Below, piece by piece: positions 25,866 to 37,575 of a stretch of DNA of 64,000 nt. The notes beneath the pieces were generated by a model. The model saw only the letters and a list, made by a program, of their open reading frames with translations, searched no databases and had not been told where the DNA came from. The DNA lies in the NCBI RefSeq assembly GCF_932526225.1, contig NC_064042.1:9992040-10056039 (forward strand), written 5' to 3'. This DNA comes from Nematostella vectensis (Eukaryota > Cnidaria > Anthozoa > Actiniaria > Edwardsiidae). Made by a program: the position numbers and the translations under genes. Position 1 is the first letter of the stretch. The number at the start of each line of letters is the position of its first letter.

Positions 25866-26047
25866 ACCGTGGGTGATTGGGTCGAGTTGATAAGCGAACA
25901 GCATGCTAAATTTTAGGGGAAGTAAAGCTAGGAAACGGTAGGCTTGTTTATTTGATTCACGACATTGACATTCACAACGTTCGACGCCATGTTGAATTGC
26001 GTCTCAGCATGCTGTTCGCCTATCAACTCGACCCAATCCCCCGCGTA
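25866..26047. mobile_element. 182-bp fold-back element
   Basis: GATTGGGTCGAGTTGATAAG followed by CGAACAGCATGCT on the left is inverted on the right (AGCATGCTGTTCGCC, TATCAACTCGACCCAATC). The arms are about 40 bases with few mismatches. I could not identify a target-site duplication. It is non-coding. Confidence 0.65.
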
Positions 26048-26774
26048 ACGCAAGAAAGGATGAAAAGATGCCCCTATATGACATTCAAAAGTGTCCAAAA
26101 GAGTTGACTGCAGGAAATAAGTGCTAAATGAGCCATGTATGGCTGGCCACTTGTCTGTAATAAGTAGCAATGAAAAAGGTAACCGGATCTCATTCGGGGT
26201 TATTCGGAAATGTTTTCGAATATTGGGAGTTCTGTGGCGCGCCCGAAGGCTGAGGTGCGCTGGGGCGAGGGTGCTCATTTGTTTGCACCTTTCCGAACAA
26301 GCCCGAATGAAAGTCGGCTAGCAGACTGTAAAAAGAGAGGTGGGGCACCCGTTTATCCTACTTGAAGTTGCCAAAATACAGTAAATGTATAGGATATTAT
26401 TTTAAATACGGAATAAGATGCTGTAATTCTTAGAAATCCTGGTCATGCCCCTGTAATATGCATTTAGATTCCCAAAGAGAGCTAGAGCTAAAGGAAGCTT
26501 CAATTTCTTGCAAAGTGGTCCTTTCGACCTAGGCTGGTTAGCTTTTTAAAAGCAGAGGTCGCAGCTAATTCTAATACTGGTTGGCTGTTTGAAAGCAAGT
26601 TCAACAGATGAGGTGTAATCTACTACCCACACCACTAAGCGGCCGCCGCTGAGTTTCGCAGCTTAGACATGTTCATTGGTTATCGTCAAAATTAACCATT
26701 GAGCCCTATGCGAACAGGGCTAGCAAAATGTAGAAAACGTCAAACGAATTTGTGCTCTGTTTTAAAACAATAAG

Positions 26775-26847
26775 CAGGCCCGTACCCAGGATTTTTCTTG
26801 GGGGTTGCAAAATCCGAAAAAGAAGACCTAATTTTTCCAGTGGGTGT

Positions 26848-26908
<61 letters not shown>

Positions 26909-26976
26909 ATAAACTGATAAAAATCTGGGGGAGGGGTGCGTTCGCATCCCCTGCAGCCTCCCTGGCTACGGGCCTG
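26775..26976. mobile_element. MITE containing a 60-base G homopolymer
   Basis: The element starts CAGGCCCGTACCCAGG and ends with the inverse CCTGGCTACGGGCCTG. ATAAG flanks both ends (26770-26774 and 26977-26981). An uninterrupted run of 60 G lies at 26848-26907. Similar 'GGCCCGTACC/GGGCCGTAGC plus G-run' remnants occur near 5643, 7910, 29955, 32685, 38310 and 52160. Confidence 0.75.
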
Positions 26977-27240
26977 ATAAGCCCCGTTCAAACAGCGTCA
27001 ACAACACAGCGGCTGGCGGAAAGCTGCTTATTTGAAGAGCCTGCCTGGAGGCGCTTCGTAGTAGTTTTGTCTTACGGTCAACCAGTAAGGGTGTGCAAGC
27101 AAGTCTTGGCGACGTTATCGCTGTTTTCACGAGGCTTTGCTTCTGGTTATGTTCCAGCTGGCGCTGTTTTCACACGGCTTTGCTTCTGGTTATGTTCTAG
27201 CTGGCGCTGTTTCGATAAGGCTTTGCCTCTAATTATGGTA

Positions 27241-30200
27241 TTAAGTGACGAGGTCAGCGCGGTCGTCTTCTTGTCTGGAGTAACCAAGAGAAGTGAGTTT
27301 GCGTCGCTTGTACAGAAACACGGCTAACAGTACAAGTCCCACGACAACAATAGGAACCACTATGGATACTACTATAACTGCCGTTGGTGACGCCTGGTGA
27401 GACGGCCGCTTGTTTGGAGCTATGGACAAAGAACAAACAGCTTTATGGCGAGTCACAACGCATCCATTTTTATCGGCTAATTCAAGCAAATAAACGAGAT
27501 ATTTTCAATCAAATACCGTCAATAACATATTCTTTATTCGTATATTGTTATTCTGAAGATTCCTTGCGAATAAATCGCTATATTTTCATTGATAAACAAT
27601 AACAAAAGAGTGGGTGATTGACATTTCTTAAAGAGCTCCTACAGCCGCCATTTTGTTTTTTGTTATCCTGGCAAAGTTTGTGTATGAAAGCTTCAGGGCG
27701 AATAAAAGATTGTTGTTGTTGACAAATCGGTGGATTTTGACCGTACCGTTTTTCGGTTATTGTATATATTATACATATTTAAGTGCCCTAAAGTCAGCTG
27801 TTATCATTGGAGATTTTTAGCCTTGATATTTTGGTGACAATAGCACCCCCAGTTACTGAAGCTCAAGCGCCGCCTAGCGTGACGAGCCCAACTGGGAATC
27901 AAGCGCCGCCTAGCGTGACGAGCCCAACTGGGACTCAAGCGCCGCCTAGCGTGACGAGCCCAACTGGGAATCAAGCGCCACCTAGCGTGACGAGCCCAAC
28001 TGGGACTCAAGCGCCGCCTAGCGTGACGAGCCCAACTGGGACTCAAGCGCCGCCTAGCGTGACGAGCCCAACTGGGAATCAAGCGCCGCCTAGCGTGACG
28101 AGCCCAACTGGGACTCAAGCGCCGCCTAGCGTGACGAGCCCAACTGGGACTCAAGCGCCGCCTAGCGTGACGAGCCCAACTGGGACTCAAGCGCCGCCTA
28201 GCGTGACGAGCCCAACTGGGAATCAAGCACCGCCTAGCGTGACGAGCCCAACTGGGACTCAAGCGCCGCCTAGCGTGACGAGCCCAACTGGGACTCAAGC
28301 GCCGCCTAGCGTGACGAGCCCAACTGGGACTCAAGCGCCGCCTAGCGTGACGAGCCCAACTGGGAATCAAGCGCCGCCTAGCGTGACGAGCCCAACTATG
28401 ACTCAAGCGCCGCCTAGCGTGACGAGCCCAACTGGGAATCAAGCGCCGCCTAGCGTGACGAGCCCAACTGGGACTCAAGCGCCGCCTAGCGTGACGAGCC
28501 CAACTGGGACTCAAGCGCCGCCTAGCGTGACGAGCCCAGAACGGCTGCGAGGGAGACCACACCCCTGGGTCACCAAGTCTCTCAGCTACAATAAATAAAC
28601 AGCAGCCTTTCACACTTTGACATTTCTCCCGGAATTTCTCTACGGAAGCTGTTCAAGTTAAAGCCGCATTGTCAGCAATTTACTTCCGGTCGATTACGTA
28701 ACGTAATCTCCGATGATTTTTAAAATAAAGCGCGAATATTGAAAAAAGTGTGTCTATTGAAAGTTTCTTTGAGGATGTGATCGTTAATTTAGAGCGGATG
28801 GCCTGTTAAATATCTCGGATTCTAATAGATTATTTTGTCTTTTAATGGTTGAGGTTTTCGTCAAACCTCCGGAAGTAAACTGGTGACAATGCGGCTTTAG
28901 TAGCATGGTCCTACTGGTCCTACTTACTGTATTCCCTGAAGTTCGCCCAATCAAGCGGCGGAGGCCAAGAAATGTGCTGACAGTAACCGTGTTTGTGTGT
29001 CGAGTTTCCTTCCGCTAAACGCTCGCAGTACATCAAAAATCCAGTTGCCTTCCTAGAAGAGAAAACACTTGGGCATCGCTCTACTATAGACCGGCATACA
29101 TCTTTACATGCAGTGTAGAACCCAATTTCCTCTCCTGGAAAACACGGCGGCATCAACTCTGCGCAGTAGATTTTCTTCAAATCTGATTGGCAGCTTGAAT
29201 AATTGGCCAAAATGTTCTGGAATATCTGGATTCGCGACCGAGGCAGAGGAGTCGGCTGTGGCTGGCCAGGGCGCGGATTCGTGTAGTTGAAACCATAGAA
29301 GATTCGAAAGAGCTTTTTCTGACGTTCTTCGGTCACTACTGAGTGCGTGTACCCGAGATCTTGGCAGAACGGAAAAATGAGTCTTTGACAACCTCTTTCT
29401 AAGGGACCTGCGGGTAAAATAAAGAACGTTTATGAATGTCTAAATTCCAAAGACCCGTGCAACAGTGCACTGCATTTATGCATTGCTGAAAGGAAGAGAA
29501 CCTGACATTTGTGAGTTGAGCAATAGGCACGTTGCCAGAATTGGACGTGGGGGACGGGAATGTCATATGCAAATCGTTTAGCGGGAATGTCACCAGTTTA
29601 CTTCCGGTCGATTACGTAACAATATTCGATGATTTTTAACAGAAAACGCGAAAAATATTTCACAATTGTAAAAGCAGTGTGTCGATTGGAAGTTTTGTTG
29701 AGAATGTGACTGGTAATTTAGAGCGGATGGCCTATTAAAACTTTGAACAAATTGTAAGAAACGTATTGAAATAAATGTTACTGTACATACAATGACTCAA
29801 GGAAATAGAATGGTTAATTTATATTGTGCGTTGTATTTATCTCAACAATTTCGTGGTAGTTCTTGTCGCTGCAACGACCAGAGGCGTCTGTTGGTCGTTG
29901 CAGCAGGATTTCGCACTTCATACCGGAACCTTTCGATGGGACGAGGTCGAGGGGCAGGCCCATACCCAGGGGGGGGGGGGGGGGGGGGTGCGAACTCCCT
30001 CGAAAGTCCACTTTCGGTTCTCAATAGACATGCTATTTGTAGACAAAACTAAAAAGCATAAGCTAGTATGTTACAATACATAAGTCACACTTTTCTCAGC
30101 CAAATCCGACAATAAACTTCCCCTGTAGATAGTGCAAAGGCATTAAAAACATTTCTTTTTTTTTTTCGGGGATGGTCAGATTTTTATCAGAAAAAAACTC

Positions 30201-31900
30201 ACCCACTCCACCCCCCCCACCCCCATCCCCCCCCCCCCCTTCCCCCCCCAGAAAAATTAAGTATGTTCTTTTTCGGATGTCGCACCACCCCGTCCCTGTG
30301 CCACAGTATGCTGTATGCTGCGATATGCCTTTTCAATACTTTCTTTTGGTCAACCGACTGTTTTCACAGTGGTGGCTGATGAGACAAGTAACTGACCCGG
30401 AAATGATCGTCGGCAAAATCATTTTAACCCCTGAGGGAAAGCCCCTTGCGTGTGGTTAACAGCAGTATATCAGGTCAGACCCCTAAAAGATAGCACATAA
30501 TGTGTGGCTGAAGCAATTTCTAACCCATAGCACTAGCAACACTACACATCTTAGTTTTTCTGTATCGCGGTTCTTAAGAATCGCGATGTATGCATGCATG
30601 TATGTACATATACAGGTAGGTATAAACGTCACCATCGAGAATACATCTCTTTTTTTTTTCATACAATCATGTCCAGTTGTAATTAGGAATTGATAGGGAA
30701 GCAGAGACATCACCTAATGGGGCAACCGTCTGGTCTTTGGCGAGCACTTATATGTGAACCAAAGCAAAATACTGTGAGCAAATAGGAAAAAATCGCAAGA
30801 GGAATCGGAAATTCAAACATGTAAGCACATGAGAAATATTGGGAGATCATTTAAGGGAGGCGTTGGGCGGTTCGTGTTCGATATGGAACTAATAAAAGCT
30901 GATACCTTAGAGTGGTGAAAGACATTTAACATATCTAGTATCGATAATTAATATGACCAGAAGTTGAGCTCACGATATGTGCTGCGGTGTACACCATGGC
31001 CAACAGCATGTTCAGTATCGCGTCAGCTGCTCTATGGCATCGAGTCAATTATTCAAAAGAACAAAAATACTGCTTATAAATCAATTATAGTAAAATATTT
31101 ACATAGAAATAAAGGTCAACTGAACTACCACGATCTCCTTTCAGCAACTCATGCGTAATCTTTTATAAAAACAAAAGTACGCAGACCAATATTGATTCGC
31201 TCCAGTGATTATGTAATCAACTTGTAACCCAAAGAACATGCACGATAAATCAAATAGGGACTGATTCGTGTAAGAATTTATGAGAGATAAGCTAAAAGCA
31301 TTCCAAGTCAAGGAATTCCTTTGTTTATTAAAATTGAGATAAGAGTCAAGAAAATACTAACTAGGTTACTTAAAATTCTACGAGTGTGATAATAATTATC
31401 TGTATATTAGGATTATTTTACTCACCTAAGTTTGTTACGTTGTAGTGTTTATCAAACTGAGGTGGTTCATAACACATCCCTGTATCCGCAGTACTATTTG
31501 GAAGCAAAGAACACATCCCAATCATAAGATCCACAAAATAATCAGGAAGTCTGCTATTACATCGTTTCAAAAACTCGGAGCAAACTCTCCTGCATGGAAG
31601 AAAAGGCTTCGGGTCGCCATCTCTACAATTTGGTGCGAGAACAGCACAAGCGATTGTCTCTGAAACGCTTGCAACGGAACAGTTCTGCATTCGAGTAGTG
31701 ACGAACTCTACAATGTTGCGTATCCATGTGTGCGAGCGCTTGGAGAGGTTGGAAGGCAGTGGGAACGATTTGTTGTATCCGGCGGACATACAGCCTTCAA
31801 GTGGAGTTCCCGGTAATGCAGCACAGGTTTGACCCGATATACAGCGATACAGAGAACATAAACACACTGCGAATGCTGCTAACTTGATAAAGGCAGCCAT
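27241..31900 (-). CDS. Gene A: secreted-pathway receptor with two Frizzled CRDs and one TM helix (exons 31900-31426, 29407-28928, 27419-27241)
   Basis: Three exons on the minus strand give 377 residues. The ATG at 31900 opens a signal peptide (MAAFIKLAAFAVCLCSLYRC). Exon 1 encodes a Frizzled-type cysteine-rich domain (residues about 26-150) with ten cysteines and the block FLPCRRVCSEFLKRC. Exon 2 encodes a second ten-cysteine FZ domain (about 160-315; LIFPFC, LMPPCFPGEE, VCRSIVERC). Exon 3 encodes a TM helix (about 332-355) and a 22-residue cytosolic tail ending DDRADLVT. Both introns are phase 1 (donors GTGAGT and GTAAGT). FZ domains bind Wnt lipids, so a Wnt co-receptor or decoy at the plasma membrane is a reasonable inference. 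There is no seven-helix region and no KTxxxW motif, so it is not a Frizzled. The second intron carries an 18-unit minisatellite. Confidence 0.85.
27864..28540. repeat. 36-bp minisatellite inside intron 2 of gene A
   Basis: Eighteen full units and a partial nineteenth, each beginning CAAGCGCCGCCTAGCGTGAC and continuing GAGCCCAACTGGGA(C/A)T. Because the unit is a multiple of three, one frame is open on each strand: the plus strand reads QAPPSVTSPTG(T/N), a mucin-like repeat, and the minus strand reads SPSWARHARRRL. The flanking FZ2 and TM exons of gene A splice in phase across it, so it need not be coding. The main variant (ACT/AAT) alternates through the array. Confidence 0.9.
29600..31380. 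other. Intron 1 of gene A, with repeat remnants
   Basis: Non-coding sequence between the FZ1 and FZ2 exons. At about 29600-29740, sequence around TTTACTTCCGGTCGATTACG resembles the region at about 28680-28810 in intron 2, so a small block was duplicated. A G-run MITE remnant lies at about 29955-29990 and C runs lie near 30210-30250. A copy of AGCCAAATCCGACAATAAAC occurs near 30098. Confidence 0.5.
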
Positions 31901-34900
31901 TATTGAACACGACTCAAGCCGAGGTTGAAACCGCACGACAAAGGGTCACGTTCAATAAGTTCTATCGTGACGGGTGTCACGACAAAGCTAGTTTCGGAGA
32001 TTGCGTGATATTTGTCACTGTACGGAGCGCACAAAGATATACCTTCCAGAGGTTCTCGTACCGCCCAAAAAAAATTAAGAAAAAAAAGAAAGAAAGCGTG
32101 CGTGATTTTCTGACAGGTGGGCGTCCGGCGCGAGGTGCTAGAATGCGTTGGGGAAGAAGAAAGACGGAGACCAGGCGCTATCTTCAACCTTCTTTCCAAG
32201 CACGCGGGGTCTATTCTTCATCTTCCCACAAACCCCTTAAGCTACAGCAAGACTTTCCACAGCGATATACGCCTATTTCAAATAAGGTTTCACTCGGAGA
32301 GTCGATTAGAAAGCTTTAGCATTCTTGTTTATGTACCTCTTAACGTTCACATGGCGATCTGAGACCAGGATTCAGCCATTTATACCTTACCCATGAACCA
32401 CTGCGATACATCGATTTGCATTGATTAAAATAGGTATACAGCATAACAACAATCAATTTAAAAAAAAGAATAAAAAAAAGACGTGAGTGGTAGGGGAATA
32501 GAGGACCACCATACACACATATCTTATTCAGCTCCTTTTTATTGGTGAGGGTGTTTTTAGTTTTTTTTAATGATGTATCATAGCAAATTGAGATTATCTT
32601 TGGCTTTGATATTATTTTGGCTTTTGCTTTTATCCCTGTTTTGCTAGCCTGTACATAATGCTGAACTCATGAATATTACCACCAGGCGCGTACCGAGCAG
32701 GATTTTTTTAGCCTTAGGTAGTCTTAGGGGGTCTAAGGTATCATATGGAATAAGGAAAGTATTTGCGAAGATCCTTCAACAGAAATGACTCACTTTTTGG
32801 AGAGCAAGAGTTTGTACCCCTCCCCTCCCCCCCTTACTCGCGTGACCGCGTCAGGTACTGAATGGTCCCTAAGAGATACGATCTTTACAGCCCCTGTACG
32901 ATGGTTCAACTACCATCCGGCTCGAAGGACCATGTGTCGTGAAAGCCTTATCTCTCACTTGCTTGCTGGTTCAACTACAACTCTCGGCTGAGTTTTCTGT
33001 GTTTATTATGGCCGACGTATAATGATCATAGAATCACCACTATCCGATTCCGTCTATCCGTAAATGCGTACTGAACTAAGTTAAAATCACATGTATATAT
33101 ACTAAATTTAATAGGAACTTCATTCCAGATTTACAGATTATTTCCCCTACGTACAAAAAATTAAAGCCTAACCTACGCTATTCTAGAAAAGTACTATTAT
33201 TATCCTGGACTTATGCTATTACTTCATTGACCATCCCAGTCTTATCCAATTACAACCATCACGCGCTTACAATATTAGATCACGAAAGCTATTTGCAACA
33301 TGATTCGAATTACTCCTTCCTAGTTATAATTTCCCTCAATCAAGAACTCTAATTATTACAAATACCCTAAGAATATTCCCCGACAATAGTAATTTATATT
33401 AATGTAAACATGTTCATTTTGTAAGCTTTACGAGATCTTCCTTGTCTTCTCCTCTCAAACAAATTTTGGGTAGCCTGTGATGCCGCCACGCCAGTACACC
33501 AAGGATGATAAGCACGATGAGGATTATGGGTACGATCACTGCTACCGCTACTACAAGCCCTTGGACTGCGGGCTTGTTTTGGGAAGGAGGCGGTGATGGC
33601 GTTTGGTAATCTTTAATAGCAAACAAATATCTGTTAAGTAACGGTTGTAACTATTCTTTTGATTCTGCTATCCCATAGGCGGTCTTAAGCTGGTAGTAGT
33701 CCAAAACTTATTATCCGAAACTTATCATATCAAAATTTGGGTGTCCTTCATACCCACTCGGCCGACCTCTTGGGAGCCTGGGTCTAAGGGCTTTTCGAGA
33801 TCAGTGAGAAAAAAGATTTGACCAAGCGATCAAGGTTTTCTAACAAATTTTGGCCGCAAGTCTCAAATTGACATGAATCAGCATATTCTCACCATGTTTT
33901 CAGGAGATCAGGGAACGGGAAAACTGTAGCTCCTCTAAATATGGGCATCAATGCTCATATAAGGCAACACATACGAAGGACATTATATGTGGGGAATATG
34001 TTTGATATGTTTACAGTAAACCACAAGTAAACTGGGCGCTTAATACTTCTTACTCCACGCTCGATTAGAAACTGCTTCAACCACGCCAAATATGCTATTT
34101 CTTCCCAAATTACCACCCCTCCTCTTCCACTTGCCCTTCCACTTTTTCTCCCCATCCCCCTCCCCCTTACCTTGAAACCACTTAAGCCATGCCATGGGTG
34201 GTGGCCAAGACGATGTTCTACAGTACCCGTGCGAGGTGTTACCTGATGCTAACAGCTCGCATCCAGACAACCACGGGCCATACACCGTATTCAACAATGC
34301 AGGACATTTGACACTTATATCATAACAGAACGACTGGCATAAGGTATAATGCTGGAGACCCTCATCGGGAAAGCAGGGCGGAAAGAGATCACCGCAGAAA
34401 AACTTCTTCAAGTTTAAAGAGCACTGGGAAAAATTCTTGAAAAATCCTTGCCAATTGTCGACGGTGGAGCCTGGCTTTACAACAGCGTCTTCTGAAGTGT
34501 TTGAGAATTTTTTTTGGTAGAATATATTGTAGACTTTGAGTTGGGTTGACAAGCTTATGCTGGTGTGACTGTAACCAATAGATTTACACATTGGGAAGAT
34601 CAAGGGACTGCACTCATTTTCCAGTAAGCCTTGAAATAAAACACATCATAGTTTATTATATTTTTTCGCCTTAACCCTATTCAGACTGGGGGGGGGAAGC
34701 TCTCTAACCCCCCCCACCCCTCCGGGAAAATTGCTATAACTTCTGAACCATAGAAACTAAGAGACTAAAACTTGTTGACGTTTCCTAAAATCTATCAGCG
34801 GACGTTTTGATGCCATTGACATGTCGAGGAGAGGCTCCATGTTACCATGGCAACCGTTTTTTGTAAAGCGTTTTTTTTGTGACACTTAGAACATGCCTTA

Positions 34901-34960
34901 ATTTTATAGACAACATTAAAAAAAAAACGCTTTTCTGTCCCCTTTTAGAACAGCCGAACT
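31740..34960. repeat. Segmental duplication source block (matches 52405-54960)
   Basis: This block carries, in plus-strand order, the 5' part of gene A's FZ1 exon, its upstream flank, and the TM and FZ2 exons of gene B. The same order recurs in direct orientation at 52405-54960. The second copy lacks pieces of the spacer (for example much of 33000-33370) and has a large C/T repeat expansion. Confidence 0.85.
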
Positions 34961-37498
34961 CCGAGCTACGAACAAGCAAACATTGTCTGGGCTACCTGTG
35001 CTCCTTCCAGCGCGGCCAAGCGTAACTAATCGTCCAACGGCGTCGGTCAAGGATGCTCGTGGCTATTTTCTGGTTTTAAAAAAACGGCTAGCGGCAAGGG
35101 AAAATAGTTTAGCTCGGATGTTTTGCCACATATCGAATATAAGTGTATCCTGGCATAGGTCTGCGAGATAAAAATATTTTGTTTGTTGTTTTTTTCTCTC
35201 GAATTTCGAGTGCTACCGAAAATGGCGCCTCCAACCTTGTCTCTTTCCTTAGGGGGAGAAAAGTCATAAATTCCGTTGAGAAAACCCCGCCAAATCGTGT
35301 ATTACACGTGATGAATTTGACAACAACAAGGCATGTTCTAAGTTTTAAGGCAATTTTATTGACAACATTTCACACACAAAAAAAGGTTTAATCGTCCCCT
35401 CTCAGAACAGCCGAATTCCGAGCTACGAACAAGAAACCATTGCTTGGGCTACCTGTGGTGAAGTTAGCAGCGGATTCAGCAACCAATTCGAACAAAAGTT
35501 ATAAATTAACGTCCTGATCTCGTCTGCAAACACTTAAATCTTATGAATTATGATTGTTTAGTGAACTACCACTCGGCGCGGCCGTTGTCGCACCGACGAC
35601 TCCTCGAAGTTTGAATTTCCGAGCAGTGCCTCGTTCCTAGAGCCCCTCGGTTAGAAAGTGCACAGGATCTGTTGGCACAGATGGTGAATTCGACAGTAGG
35701 CGGTAAAAAGTTGAAAAAATATGAGTGAAATTCGCAAATCGGTGACATGAGACTCAATTGAAAGCTAAGGTATGTTTTCAAAGTGTTTTGGCGCTGGGTT
35801 GGCGACTAGTCGATTTTTGCGAGTTTTATCGGGCCTCGAAGTAGTTGTGTGATGGCCGTTAGCCAAAGGAGTCCCCAGCCTTTCCTATTTTTATACAGAG
35901 TAAGAAACACAATTCGTGGCGGGCTTCAAACACGCTCTAATGACATTCTATCGGTAAAATTGAAATAAAGGAAGACTCAAACACAATATTACATGATCTA
36001 AAGTTTTATTTCTCAAGATAAAGTATTTTTTCGCTAACAAATAAATCCCCCCATAGATTCCTTTAGAACCAGTGACAGTAGCCTTGGGCTGCCTGTGATA
36101 TTATGTATAATTCTAGTCAAAACTTAAAATTAACATGACAGCAAAATAAAAAACTAAACAAAACAGATATATTTACATCTAAAAGGAAAGGCCTATATGG
36201 GTAAATCAGAAGTAGAAAATCATAATCTGAAAACCATCTATCACAACTCGAATTGTGTGGTGAATTGAATGAATAGAAAAAAGTCGTCAGGGGCCGATAT
36301 TCCCCCAAAAAAACAGAGCGCTACTCAGGTGTCGCGAAAGCAATAAAAAAATCATAGTCTAAATCCCATCTATTGAACTCAAAGTGAGTGTGGTAAAGAA
36401 TAACATACCGCGATGAAATTAGCAGCTAGATGGCTCTATGATTACTTGACCGAAAGATAGCCATGCGCACAGGAATAAAATTGCATACTCACTGGTCGAT
36501 ATTCAATAACCTGAAATAATAGTGTTATTCAGACGTCTCTGTACTATTAGAAACTCCTAGTCCCAATCCCATCTCGAAGTGTGTGGTTAAAGCTTCAAAC
36601 ACCGCAGTTAATAGTTAGCAGCTAATTCAGTGTCAGATAACTTGACCCCATAGATAGCATGCGCGCGGTCATTAAGGCATACTCGCAGGATCTCTCAGAT
36701 TTCAAAAACACACCATGCGAAAAGGCATATCCACATGTCGATAATCCCAAAACTAAAACAATAGCGCTATTCGACGATTCTAGACTATTAGAAAATCATA
36801 GTCTGAATCCCATCTACAAAACTCGAAGTGCGTGGTAAAGCGTCGAACAATGTGCGTTGATGCGATATATGAGATCTACAAAACTCGAAGTCTGTGTAGA
36901 AGCTTCAAACACCGCGGTGAAGTTAGCAGCTAATTCAGTGCCTGATTACTTGACCGATGGATAGCATGCGCGCGGTCATTAAACATAGGTACGCAGTGCG
37001 TAGGTGAAGCTATTTGCTATATTGCATCAGTTACTGATTGCTTGTTTGAGCCATACCGATTATTTATATTGTGCACTCCACAAAAGTTCGTGTTATGAGA
37101 TGTGTTGTTATTTTCACAACATGCAAGCAAATTATTTTTAACAAATATCCTCAAAAGTTACCATAAACGTTTTTACTATATTTGTGATCTTTTTTGTTTT
37201 CTTGATAATTACAGTAAAAGATAGCGAATGTTTTTTTTATATTTTTTTACGTGATCTGTAATTCTCCCTTTTTAACAGTGTCACACCCACTATCCATTTG
37301 AGTCGCTCAAGCAGGTGTGATGCTTATCATTGGTTTCTAAAATTTGCCCTTTTGAGGCACCTGACATTTGTGTTAGACCTTCTCACTAGCAAGTTCTCTA
37401 AACACCTTCCGGGATCTTTTCCTCCCTCCCCTTTTCTTGGCTAAAACGACCCAATCTTTTTGATACAGCTGCAGAGACAGCTGTGAGAGACAGAGACA

Positions 37499-37530
<32 letters not shown>

Positions 37531-37531
37531 C

Positions 37532-37575
<44 letters not shown>

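Larger units (their letters stand above)
24648..27240. other. 3' flank and intergenic spacer
   Basis: AT-rich sequence after the 24647 stop, with a direct repeat around AATAATATCACCACCCA (about 24943 and 25004). It contains a fold-back at 25866-26047, a G-rich MITE at 26775-26976, and a roughly 56-bp threefold repeat at about 27118-27235 (TTTGCTTCTGGTTATGTTC, AGCTGGCGCTGTTT). No gene is supported. Confidence 0.5.

Noticed and set aside
27807-28598. 263-codon plus-strand frame (mucin-like QAPPSVTSPTG repeats) as a separate gene
   Set aside because: It is almost wholly the 36-bp minisatellite, starts and ends just outside it, has no signal peptide or exon partners I can see, and lies in an intron of gene A. 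I kept it as a finding, not as a CDS.
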